Shown piece by piece: positions 17,603-29,405 of a DNA stretch of 64,000 bases. Location of the stretch: positions 682,001-746,000 of the forward strand of contig NZ_RCDA01000001.1 in the NCBI RefSeq assembly GCF_003664325.1. Reading direction: 5' to 3'. Below the pieces are notes generated by a model. It did not search any database. It had not been told where the DNA came from and worked only from the letters and a program-made list of their open reading frames with translations. Source of the DNA: Alkalispirillum mobile. Lineage in GTDB: Bacteria; Pseudomonadota; Gammaproteobacteria; Nitrococcales; Halorhodospiraceae. The position numbers were made by a program, and so were the translations under genes. Each line of letters starts with the position of its first letter. The first letter of the stretch is position 1.

Positions 17603-19105
17603 ATGAGCGCACACTCCGTTTACTTGGAGGATGATTGCCGCTTCGAGTACAACCGGGAAGACTTGGTCGCCCGGCTGGGCCAGGTGCTGGCCAACCCCGA
17701 AGCGCTGATCACCAACGAAGAGGCCCTGCGAGCCTACGAGACCGACGGCCTCGCCGCGTACCGTCAGTTGCCGGTCGCCGCCGTGCTGCCCGACACCGTG
17801 GAAGAGGTGCAGGCGATCCTGCGCATCTGCAACGAACTGGAGGTGCCGGTCGTTGCCCGGGGTGCAGGCACCAGCCTCTCTGCCGGCGCCCTGCCCCATC
17901 CGCAAGGTATCCTGCTGAGCCTCTCCCGCTTCAACCGCATTTTGGACGTGGACGCGGAACGCCGCGTTGCACGGGTACAGCCCGGCGTGCGCAACCTGGC
18001 CGTCTCCGAGGCCGCCGCGCCCTACGGCCTTTATTACGCCCCCGACCCCTCCTCCCAGATCGCCTGCAGCATCGGAGGCAACGTGGCGGAGAACGCCGGC
18101 GGCGTGCACTGCCTGAAGTACGGCCTGACCATCCACAACGTGCTGGAGGTCACCCTGGTCACCATCGACGGCGAGGTGCTGAAGATCGGCAGCGAGGCGC
18201 CGGATGCCCCCGGCTACGACATGCTCGCCGCCATCATTGGCTCCGAGGGCATGCTCGGCGTGGTGGTGGAGGTCGCCGTCAAGCTACTGCCGGAGCCGCT
18301 GACCAAAAAGGTCATGCTGGCCGCCTTCCCCACGGTGGAGGCCGGCGGTGAGGCCGTGGCCGGCATCATCGGCGACGGGATCATCCCCGGGGGCCTGGAA
18401 ATGATGGACAACGCGGCCATCCGCGCCGCCGAGGACTTTGTCCACGCCGGCTACCCGGTGGATGCCGCCACCATCCTCATCTGTGAGCTGGACGGCAGCG
18501 AGGCCGAGGTCGCCGCCCAGTGCGCCCAGGTGAGCAAGCTGATGGAGAGCTACGGCGCCACCGAGATTCGCATCGCCGAGACCCCGGAACAGGCCCAGGC
18601 TTTCTGGGCCGGCCGCAAAGCGGCCTTCCCCGCCGTGGGTCGTATCTCGCCCGATTACTACTGCATGGACGGCACCATCCCGCGCAAGCACCTGTCCACG
18701 GTGCTCAACCGCATGCAAGCGCTGTCCGAGGAGTACGGACTGCGCGTGGTGAACGTCTTCCACGCCGGGGACGGCAACCTGCACCCGCTGGTGCTTTACG
18801 ACGGGAACGTCCCGGGCGAGCTGGAGCGCACCGAGGAGCTCGGCGGTCGCATCCTGGAGCTGTGCGTGGAGGTGGGCGGCACCGTCACCGGCGAGCACGG
18901 CGTCGGCATGGAGAAGATCAATCAGATGTGCGCCCAGTTCAGTCCGCCGGAGCTGGAGCAGTTCTTCGCCCTCAAGCGGGCCTTCGACCCGAAGGGGCTG
19001 TTGAACCCGGGCAAGGCCATCCCAACGCTGAACCGTTGTGCCGAGTTCGGCGCCATGCATGTGCACAAGGGCGAACTGCCCTTCCCGGATATCGAGCGCT
19101 TCTGA
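17603..19105 (+). CDS. glcD: Glycolate oxidase FAD-binding subunit GlcD
   Basis: A 500-residue FAD-linked oxidase (PCMH-type FAD domain at about 50-230, FAD-oxidase C-terminal domain at about 265-470). The FAD region shows VARGAGTSLSAGALPHP and SIGGNVAENAGG; the C-terminal mark is GTVTGEHGVG. With GlcE and GlcF it oxidises glycolate to glyoxylate and feeds electrons to the respiratory chain. Length matches E. coli GlcD (499). An intrinsic terminator follows directly, before glcE. Confidence 0.94.
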   Translation: MSAHSVYLEDDCRFEYNREDLVARLGQVLANPEALITNEEALRAYETDGLAAYRQLPVAAVLPDTVEEVQAILRICNELEVPVVARGAGTSLSAGALPHPQGILLSLSRFNRILDVDAERRVARVQPGVRNLAVSEAAAPYGLYYAPDPSSQIACSIGGNVAENAGGVHCLKYGLTIHNVLEVTLVTIDGEVLKIGSEAPDAPGYDMLAAIIGSEGMLGVVVEVAVKLLPEPLTKKVMLAAFPTVEAGGEAVAGIIGDGIIPGGLEMMDNAAIRAAEDFVHAGYPVDAATILICELDGSEAEVAAQCAQVSKLMESYGATEIRIAETPEQAQAFWAGRKAAFPAVGRISPDYYCMDGTIPRKHLSTVLNRMQALSEEYGLRVVNVFHAGDGNLHPLVLYDGNVPGELERTEELGGRILELCVEVGGTVTGEHGVGMEKINQMCAQFSPPELEQFFALKRAFDPKGLLNPGKAIPTLNRCAEFGAMHVHKGELPFPDIERF

Positions 19106-19109
19106 GACC

Positions 19110-19151
19110 AGGCCGCCGGTTGCGCCCGCGAGCGCCGGCGGCCTGCTTTTT
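19110..19151 (+). terminator. Intrinsic terminator between glcD and glcE
   Basis: AGGCCGCCGG (19110-19119) and CCGGCGGCCT (19135-19144) form a 10-bp stem, followed by GC and TTTTT. It begins 4 bases after the glcD stop and ends 15 bases before the glcE start, so it would reduce glcEF expression unless read through. Confidence 0.75.
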
Positions 19152-19166
19152 GTCAGGACACCCTTT

Positions 19167-20231
19167 ATGAGTCAGAGCAACGATCACAGCCAGTCGATAC
19201 AGGAGCGGGTGGCAGCGGCCGTCCGGTCCGGTGCCGCCCTGGAGATCCAGGGCAGTGGCAGCAAGCGGTTTCTGGGCCGGACGCCGACCGGCGAACCGCT
19301 CGCCACGACCGAACACACCGGCATCGTCAATTACGAACCGACCGAACTGGTGCTGACTGCCCGCACCGGTACCCGGCTCGCTGAACTGGAACAGATACTC
19401 GCCGACGCCGGCCAAATGCTGCCCTTCGAGCCGCCGCAGTTCGGCGGCGAGGGGACCCTGGGTGGCGCCATCGCCACGGGGCTGTCCGGCCCCGCCCGCC
19501 CCTTCGCGGGCGCGGCCCGCGACCTGGTGCTGGGCTGCCGGCTGGTCAACGGCCGGGGCGAAGACGTGCATTTCGGTGGCGAGGTCATGAAGAACGTGGC
19601 CGGCTACGATGTATCCCGACTGCAGGCCGGTGCCCTGGGCACCCTGGGCGTGCTGCTGGAGGTCTCGCTGAAGGTTCTGCCCCGCCCGGAAAAGGAACTG
19701 GCGCTGGCGCTGGAACTGGACCGCGATGACGCCTTCCGGCAGGTCTCGGACTGGCAGGCCAAGGGCGCGCCGGTCACCGGCAGTGCCCACGACGGCCAGC
19801 GGCTGCACCTGCGGCTCTCCGGGTCGGCCCTGGGCGTGGACGCCGCCCGGGAGATGATCGGCGGTGAGGCGGAGGACCTTCAGTTCTGGCAGGACCTGCG
19901 TGACCATCGCCTGCCCTGGTTCCAGGACCAGGCGCAGCTCTGGCGCGTGGCGCTGCCTCCCGGTCGCCAACTGCCCGAGCAGCTGCTGCACAACGCGCTG
20001 CTGGACTGGAATGGCCAACAGGTCTGGCTCGGTGGCGAGCAGGACTTCAGTGCCCTGCATCAGGCCGCCCGCGCCGTGGGCGGTCACGCCCGCAGCTTCC
20101 GCGGCGGCGACCGCGAGGCGGACGTGCTGCCCAGCAACGGCGGCATCTTCCAGCACCTGCACCGCAACATCAAGAAGGCCTTCGACCCCGAGGGTATCCT
20201 GAACCCGGGCCGACTCTACGCAGACTTCTGA
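19167..20231 (+). CDS. glcE: Glycolate oxidase FAD-binding subunit GlcE
   Basis: A 354-residue subunit with a single FAD-binding domain: GSGSKRFLG near residue 30, then GGEGTLGGAIATGLSGPARP and VMKNVAGYDVSRLQAG typical of GlcE. The last residues (FDPEGILNPGRLY) match the FAD-oxidase C-terminus. The ATG at 19167 has AGGA 8 bases upstream. It is followed after 7 bases by glcF. Confidence 0.93.
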   Translation: MSQSNDHSQSIQERVAAAVRSGAALEIQGSGSKRFLGRTPTGEPLATTEHTGIVNYEPTELVLTARTGTRLAELEQILADAGQMLPFEPPQFGGEGTLGGAIATGLSGPARPFAGAARDLVLGCRLVNGRGEDVHFGGEVMKNVAGYDVSRLQAGALGTLGVLLEVSLKVLPRPEKELALALELDRDDAFRQVSDWQAKGAPVTGSAHDGQRLHLRLSGSALGVDAAREMIGGEAEDLQFWQDLRDHRLPWFQDQAQLWRVALPPGRQLPEQLLHNALLDWNGQQVWLGGEQDFSALHQAARAVGGHARSFRGGDREADVLPSNGGIFQHLHRNIKKAFDPEGILNPGRLYADF

Positions 20232-20238
20232 GGCCGCC

Positions 20239-21453
20239 ATGCAGACCCATATCGCTGATTTCATCAAGGACACCGACGCCGGCAAAGAGGCCGAGCGCAT
20301 CCTGCGCACCTGCACCCACTGCGGCTTCTGCCTGGCCACCTGCCCCACCTACCAGGAGTTGGGCAACGAGCTGGACAGCCCCCGCGGGCGCATCTACCTC
20401 ATCAAACAGGTGCTCGAGGGCCACGAGCCCACTGGGGAGACCCAGCTGCACCTGGACCGCTGCCTCACCTGCCGCGCCTGCGAGAGCACCTGCCCCTCCG
20501 GCGTGGAATACAGCAAGCTGGCCGACATCGGCCGCGAGGTTGTGGAACAGAAGGTGCCGCGCAACGAGAAACGCGCCTTGCGCTGGTTCATCCGTACGGC
20601 TGTGCCCAACCCCAAGGTATTCTCCACGCTGATGACCCTCGGCCAGGCGGCGCGCCCCCTGGTACCCGGCGCGTTGCGCGACAAGCTGCCGGCCAAGGAA
20701 TCGGCCCCGACCTGGCCCGAGGCACCCAAGCAGGCCACGCGCCGCGTGCTGCTCCTGGAAGGCTGCGCGCAGCCGGCCATGACCCCGGCCACCAATCCCG
20801 AGACCGTCCGCCTGTTGGGCGAAGCCGGCATTGAGGTGGTGCGCACACCGAAGGCCGGTTGCTGCGGCGCGCTCCATCAGCACCTGGGCGAGCCGGAAGG
20901 CGCCCACGGTTACATGAAGCGCAATATCGACGCCTGGTGGCCCGAGATCCAGAACGGCGCCGATGCCATCGTCGTCAACGCCAGCGGTTGCGGCGCCCAG
21001 GTCAAGGACTACGGGTATTTCCTGCGCAACGACCCGGACTACGCCGAGAAAGCGGCGGAGGTCGCCCGGCTGGCCGTGGACCCGGTGGAACTGATCGAGG
21101 GCATGGCAGACAGGCTAGCGCCCAGAGCCGATGCCCCCCGGCGTATCGCCTTCCACTGCCCCTGTACCCTTCAGCACGGGCAGAAGATGCCCGGGCGGGT
21201 GGAGGCGGTGCTGCGCAAGGCCGGGTTCGAACTCACGCCCATCGGTGAGCCGCACCTGTGCTGCGGGTCCGCCGGCAGCTACTCGGTCCTGCAACCGGAG
21301 ATGGCCAAACGGCTGCGCCGGCGCAAGCTGGACAATATCGAGCCGGCCAAGCCGGAGATGATCGTCACCGCCAACGTGGGTTGCCAGACCCACTTGGGCG
21401 ACGAGGCCAAGGTCCCCGTGCGTCATTGGGTGGAACTGCTGACGGTCCGCTGA
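20239..21453 (+). CDS. glcF: Glycolate oxidase iron-sulphur subunit GlcF
   Basis: A 404-residue protein with two N-terminal [4Fe-4S] motifs (CTHCGFCLATCPTY at about 24 and CLTCRACESTCPSG at about 75) and two CCG domains (GCCGALHQHLG near 210 and CCGSAGSYS near 340) that bind further clusters. It carries electrons from GlcDE to the membrane. It completes the glcDEF set; there is no glcG or glcB next to it. Confidence 0.94.
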   Translation: MQTHIADFIKDTDAGKEAERILRTCTHCGFCLATCPTYQELGNELDSPRGRIYLIKQVLEGHEPTGETQLHLDRCLTCRACESTCPSGVEYSKLADIGREVVEQKVPRNEKRALRWFIRTAVPNPKVFSTLMTLGQAARPLVPGALRDKLPAKESAPTWPEAPKQATRRVLLLEGCAQPAMTPATNPETVRLLGEAGIEVVRTPKAGCCGALHQHLGEPEGAHGYMKRNIDAWWPEIQNGADAIVVNASGCGAQVKDYGYFLRNDPDYAEKAAEVARLAVDPVELIEGMADRLAPRADAPRRIAFHCPCTLQHGQKMPGRVEAVLRKAGFELTPIGEPHLCCGSAGSYSVLQPEMAKRLRRRKLDNIEPAKPEMIVTANVGCQTHLGDEAKVPVRHWVELLTVR

Positions 21454-21563
21454 CCGCGATCGCCGGCCGGGCGGTGACAGATAACCGACCCGGCCGGTAG
21501 ACTATCGGGTTACGCAATGCCCACGGGCTGACCGATCGTCACGCACCTGAAAGAGGGACCCCC

Positions 21564-22385
21564 ATGGCCGAAGCACTCCCCCTGGTTCTGGAACCCGCGC
21601 AGCTGGAAGCCGCGCTGGCACAGCGCGATGACCTGCTGGTGGTCGATCTCAGCGATGAGAATGACTATGAGCAGGGCCACATCCCCGGGGCAGTGCACCT
21701 GCCGTTCGCTTGTCTGCTCCGTCAGGCCCCGCCGGCCATGGGGCTGCTGCCGGAAATGGACAGCCTGTCCTCGGCCCTGTCGGCGATCGGCCTTACCCCG
21801 GAGACCCACGTGGTGGCGTGCGATCGCAATGGCGGCGGCAGGGCCGGGCGCCTTGTCTGGACCCTGGACCTGCTGGGCCACCCCCATCGCTCCTGGCTCA
21901 ACGGCGGTGTCGTGGCCTGGGCGGGTGAAGGGCACGCCCTGGAGGCCGGGCGGGTCGAGCCCACGCGCAGTGACTATCGGGCCGTGCTGCGACACCCCGA
22001 GTACCGCGCCGAGTGCGGCTGGCTGATGCAGCGGGTGGACAACCCCGACGTGGCGGTGCTGGATGCCCGCTCGGCACCGGAATACCGCGGTGAGGACGTA
22101 CGATCCCAGCGCGGCGGGCATATCCCCGGCGCGGTCAACCTCGACTGGCTGGAAACCATGGACCGGGCCAACCACCTGAAGCTGCTGCCCGACGATACCC
22201 TGCGGGCCATGCTCGACGAGCGCGGCCTCAACCCGGAGCAAGAGGTGGTCACCCATTGTCAGACCCACCACCGTTCTTCGCTCACCTACGTCATGCTGCG
22301 CCACCTGGGCTTTGACAAGGTGCGGGGCTATGACGGCTCCTGGTCGGAATGGGGCAACCGGCCGGATACCCCGGTAGAGGACTGA
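21564..22385 (+). CDS. rhdA: Thiosulfate sulfurtransferase, tandem rhodanese (RhdA-like)
   Basis: A 273-residue two-domain rhodanese. The C-terminal active loop reads HCQTHHRSS, the same CQTHHRS loop known from Azotobacter vinelandii RhdA, with the catalytic Cys at about 232. The N-terminal domain has CDRNGGGRAG at its loop position and is probably inactive. It transfers sulfane sulphur from thiosulfate to cyanide or thiols and may supply sulphur for cluster assembly. It follows glcF by 110 bases and is convergent with dapB. Confidence 0.88.
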   Translation: MAEALPLVLEPAQLEAALAQRDDLLVVDLSDENDYEQGHIPGAVHLPFACLLRQAPPAMGLLPEMDSLSSALSAIGLTPETHVVACDRNGGGRAGRLVWTLDLLGHPHRSWLNGGVVAWAGEGHALEAGRVEPTRSDYRAVLRHPEYRAECGWLMQRVDNPDVAVLDARSAPEYRGEDVRSQRGGHIPGAVNLDWLETMDRANHLKLLPDDTLRAMLDERGLNPEQEVVTHCQTHHRSSLTYVMLRHLGFDKVRGYDGSWSEWGNRPDTPVED

Positions 22386-22412
22386 AGGAGTGGCACGGGA
22401 CGTGCCCGGCCG

Positions 22413-24373
<1,961 letters not shown>

Positions 24374-24415
24374 GATGCAGGTTCCAGGCTTTTCAGGATG
24401 GGCCACAACGGCGAA

Positions 24416-24447
24416 GGCGCAGACCGGTGAGCATACCGGCCTGCGCC
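24416..24447 (-). other. Stem-loop between dnaK and dnaJ
   Basis: On the minus strand GGCGCAGGCCGGT and ACCGGTCTGCGCC form a 13-bp stem with one G-T pair and a 6-base loop. No T run follows, so it is better read as an mRNA processing or partial-attenuation element that lets DnaK exceed DnaJ. Confidence 0.5.
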
Positions 24448-24479
24448 TCGTCCGTCAGCTTTGAGCGCTGAGCGCCGGC

Positions 24480-26432
<1,953 letters not shown>

Positions 26433-26509
26433 AAATTGCTCCTGAATGCTGGTGTCTGTTGACGCTGCCCGGGCGCGCCGCCCGGCTGCTATTCTCTGTC
26501 TGCCCCTTT

Positions 26510-26537
26510 ACATGGGGCCGCGCCCGGACATTTCAAG
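26510..26537 (-). promoter_or_regulatory. Sigma32 heat-shock promoter of dnaK
   Basis: On the minus strand CTTGAAA (26537-26531) and CCCCATGT (26517-26510) are separated by 13 bases, an almost perfect match to the RpoH consensus. The start is predicted near 26502, about 70 bases before the dnaK ATG. Confidence 0.88.
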
Positions 26538-26555
26538 GGCGCGCATGCAAATCAA

Positions 26556-27197
26556 TCAGGCCTGCTCGTCGATGGACCCCGACTGCGGCGGCTCGGGCGC
26601 CTTCTGCGAGACCACCACCATGGCCGGCCGCAGCACCCGGTCATGCAGGGCGTAGCCCTTCTGCATCACGTTGAGCACAGTGTTGGGCTCGTGCTGATGG
26701 GAGGGCTGGGCCGCCACCGCCTCGTGGTATTCCGGGTTGAAGCGCTCACCCTCGGGGTTGACCTCCTCGACGTTGAACCGCTCCAACACCTGGCTGAGCA
26801 TCTTGAGGGTCAGCTCGGAGCCCTCGAGCAGCTTCTGCGGGTCGGCGCCCTCGTCGGTGGCGGCCTTGACCCCCATCTCCAGGCTGTCCTTCACACCGAG
26901 CAGGTCACCGGCGATCTTCTCCACCGCGTACTTGCGCGCCTTCTCCACATCCGCCTGGGCACGCCGCTGGATGTTCTGCATCTCCGCCCGGGCGCGCAGG
27001 CACTCGTTCCAGTTCTCTTCGGCCTTGGCCTGCGCCTGCTCGAGGGCCTGGCGGAGTTCGGCCACCTCGTCTGCAGCCTCCTCCGCCGCCTCGTTGCCCT
27101 CCTCCGGCGTCTGCTCGTCGTTGCCGGCGGTCTGCGCCTCGCTGCGCGCCTCTTCCTCGGCTTGCTTGCGCTCGGCCTCTCGCTGCTTGTCGCTCAT
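26556..27197 (-). CDS. grpE: Nucleotide exchange factor GrpE
   Basis: A 213-residue protein with a long acidic/Gln-rich N-terminal coiled coil (to about residue 110) and the compact C-terminal beta domain; the family marks KYAVEKIAGDLLGVKDSLEMG and LHDRVLRPAMVVVS are visible. It releases ADP from DnaK. It has a sigma32 promoter of its own, overlapping the end of hrcA, and is followed by the dnaK promoter. Confidence 0.96.
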   Translation of the reverse strand: MSDKQREAERKQAEEEARSEAQTAGNDEQTPEEGNEAAEEAADEVAELRQALEQAQAKAEENWNECLRARAEMQNIQRRAQADVEKARKYAVEKIAGDLLGVKDSLEMGVKAATDEGADPQKLLEGSELTLKMLSQVLERFNVEEVNPEGERFNPEYHEAVAAQPSHQHEPNTVLNVMQKGYALHDRVLRPAMVVVSQKAPEPPQSGSIDEQA

Positions 27198-27311
27198 GCT
27201 GGTTCTCCGCGGATTTCAGGTTCGTGTGAACGGCAAAGGGGCCGCTGCCCGACGCCTTGGCGCGCACGGCCCCGCACGCCCCGCCGAGGCAGGGCGCTGG
27301 TCTAGTCAGGC

Positions 27312-27340
27312 ATATGGGGATTCAGCGGGACTGATTCAAG
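27312..27340 (-). promoter_or_regulatory. Sigma32 heat-shock promoter of grpE
   Basis: On the minus strand CTTGAAT (27340-27334) and CCCCATAT (27319-27312) are separated by 14 bases. The -35 part lies inside the last codons of hrcA. The start is predicted near 27304, about 107 bases before the grpE ATG. Confidence 0.85.
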
Positions 27341-28374
27341 GCCGCACCCAGCAACTGGGCGGTCATATCGACGATGGGGATGACCCGCTGGTAGGCCATG
27401 CGGGTGGGGCCGATGACGCCCAGCACGCCCACTGGGCGCCCCTCCACCGCGTAGCGTGCGGTGACCAGGCTGCACCCGTCGAACACGCGGTAGCCGGCCT
27501 CCTGGCCGATGAAGATCTGCACCCCCTCGGCGGACAGGCAGCGGTCCAGCAGGTGCAGGATGTCCTGCTTTTCGTTGAAGGCGCGGAAAAGCTCGCGCAG
27601 CTTGTCCACGTCAGAGAGCTCGGACAGGGCCATCAGGTTGGTCTCGCCGGCCACTACGTAGTCCTCTTCGCCCTCCGCCTCGCTGAAGACCTTTTCGCCC
27701 ATCTCGAAGGCCAGTTGCATCAGCTGGTCCATGCGCTGGCGGTCGTGCTGCATGGCCTCCACCAGGGCCTGGCGCACCCGGTAGACGTCGCAGCCGCCGA
27801 ACTGCGCGTTCAGGTAGTTGCTGATGGCGCGCAACTCGGACTCCTGGTAGGCACGGTCGGTCTCAATGACCCGGTTCTCCACCTCGCTCTCGTTGAGCAC
27901 CACGATGGCGAGCACCCGGTTGCCGGACAGGGGCAGGAAATCGATATGGCGCAGGGCGCGCAGGTCCTGGCGCGGCACCGTGACCACCCCGGCGTAGTGG
28001 GTGAGCCCGGAAAGCAGGCTGGAGGCCGAGCCGAGCAGATCATCGGTGCGCTCACCCCCGTCCAGGCGCAGCGCCAGACGGTCCAGCTCGCGGTTGTCCC
28101 ACGGCCGGGCGGTCAGCAACGTGTCGACGAAAAACCGGTAGCCCTTGTCAGTGGGCTGTCGGCCGGCGGAGGTGTGAGGGGAGCAGACGTAACCCATGTC
28201 CTCCAGCTCGGCCATCACATTACGGACCGTGGCGGAGCTGACCGACAGCCCCGAGGCCTTGAGCAAGGTGCGTGATCCCACCGGCCGGCCATCACTGATA
28301 TAGCACTGCACCAGGGTCCGCAGCAGGTGGCGGGCCCGCGGGGTCAACTCCTTTGTCTCACGTGGCTGGCTCAT
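27322..28374 (-). CDS. hrcA: Heat-inducible transcription repressor HrcA
   Basis: A 350-residue repressor with an N-terminal winged helix (LTPRARHLLRTLVQCYISDG, then SSATVRNVMAELEDMGY) and a GAF-like central domain. HrcA binds CIRCE operators, classically at groESL and dnaK. I see no CIRCE element in this window, so its target is probably groESL elsewhere. The ATG at 28374 gives the family start; the ribosome site is weak. It is divergent from nadK across about 110 bases. Confidence 0.93.
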   Translation of the reverse strand: MSQPRETKELTPRARHLLRTLVQCYISDGRPVGSRTLLKASGLSVSSATVRNVMAELEDMGYVCSPHTSAGRQPTDKGYRFFVDTLLTARPWDNRELDRLALRLDGGERTDDLLGSASSLLSGLTHYAGVVTVPRQDLRALRHIDFLPLSGNRVLAIVVLNESEVENRVIETDRAYQESELRAISNYLNAQFGGCDVYRVRQALVEAMQHDRQRMDQLMQLAFEMGEKVFSEAEGEEDYVVAGETNLMALSELSDVDKLRELFRAFNEKQDILHLLDRCLSAEGVQIFIGQEAGYRVFDGCSLVTARYAVEGRPVGVLGVIGPTRMAYQRVIPIVDMTAQLLGAALNQSR

Positions 28375-28483
28375 AAGGCTATTGTACCCGCGCCCCCGCG
28401 TTGTGACAGCCATGGGGCACAGTCGCCGGTGCCGCGCTGCAAGATTGGCGATACCGCAAGGGCGTGATAACTTTGCCCGCAAC

Positions 28484-29377
28484 ATGAGCACCCCAACCCA
28501 GCATTTCCCCGTCGTTGCCATCACCGGCAAGCCGGATGACCCCAGTATCGCCGAAACGGTGCAGGGCCTGGTGGATCTGCTTCGGAGCCACCAGCGCGAG
28601 GTCATCCTGGATGAGCAGTCCACGGGTCAGCTCGGACTGCAGGGGCTCGCCACCATGGAGCGCCAGGCCCTGGGCCGGGCGGCCGACCTGGTCATCTCGG
28701 TGGGGGGCGATGGCACGCTGTTGAGCACCGCCCGCTCGCTGATCAAACATGACATTGCGATCCTGGGGGTGAACCGCGGGCGGCTCGGCTTTCTGGTAGA
28801 CGTCTCCCCCGCCCGCCTGGCGCCGGAACTCGAGGCCGTGCTGGCCGGCCATTACGTGCGCGACGACCGCACGCTGCTGCTGGCCGAATCGATCAACACC
28901 GATGGCGTCCACAGCCAGGCCATGGCGCTCAACGACGTAGTACTGCACCGCTGGAACACCTCGCGGATGATCGACTTCCGCACCTACGTCAACGGGGAGC
29001 TGCTCAACGACCACCGGTCCGACGGGTTGATCATCTCCACGCCCACCGGCTCCACCGCCTACGCCATGGCCAGCGGGGGCCCGATCACCCATCCGGGAGT
29101 GGATGCCATGGTGCTGGTGCCCGTCTGCCCGCACACCCTGAGCAATCGGCCGCTGGTCATCCCGGGCAACAGTGTCGTGGAGATTGAGCTCAACGAGGGC
29201 AACACCCGGCACATCCGCGTCAGCTGTGACAGCCAGGACGACCTGGCCCTGACCGATAACGGCCGGATCCGGATCCGCAAATTCCCGCAGCAGGCACACC
29301 TCATCCACCCCGCCAGCCACGGCTACTTCGAGATTCTGCGCGCCAAGCTGCGCTGGGGTGATACCAACCTGCGCTGA
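28484..29377 (+). CDS. nadK: NAD kinase
   Basis: A 297-residue enzyme phosphorylating NAD to NADP. The GGDGT motif (SVGGDGTLLSTAR at about 70) is the ATP/NAD site; LNDVVLHR and the TPTGSTAYAMASGGPI loop are conserved. The gene lies next to recN, the standard gammaproteobacterial order. The ATG at 28484 fits family length. Confidence 0.96.
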   Translation: MSTPTQHFPVVAITGKPDDPSIAETVQGLVDLLRSHQREVILDEQSTGQLGLQGLATMERQALGRAADLVISVGGDGTLLSTARSLIKHDIAILGVNRGRLGFLVDVSPARLAPELEAVLAGHYVRDDRTLLLAESINTDGVHSQAMALNDVVLHRWNTSRMIDFRTYVNGELLNDHRSDGLIISTPTGSTAYAMASGGPITHPGVDAMVLVPVCPHTLSNRPLVIPGNSVVEIELNEGNTRHIRVSCDSQDDLALTDNGRIRIRKFPQQAHLIHPASHGYFEILRAKLRWGDTNLR

Positions 29378-29405
29378 CACCAGAGCAAGGGAGCGCTGCC
29401 AGCCG

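Noticed and set aside
28375-28483. Sigma32 promoter of hrcA (CTTGCAG ... CCCCATGG)
   Set aside because: The spacer is about 19 bases, beyond the usual range, and the -35 is poor.
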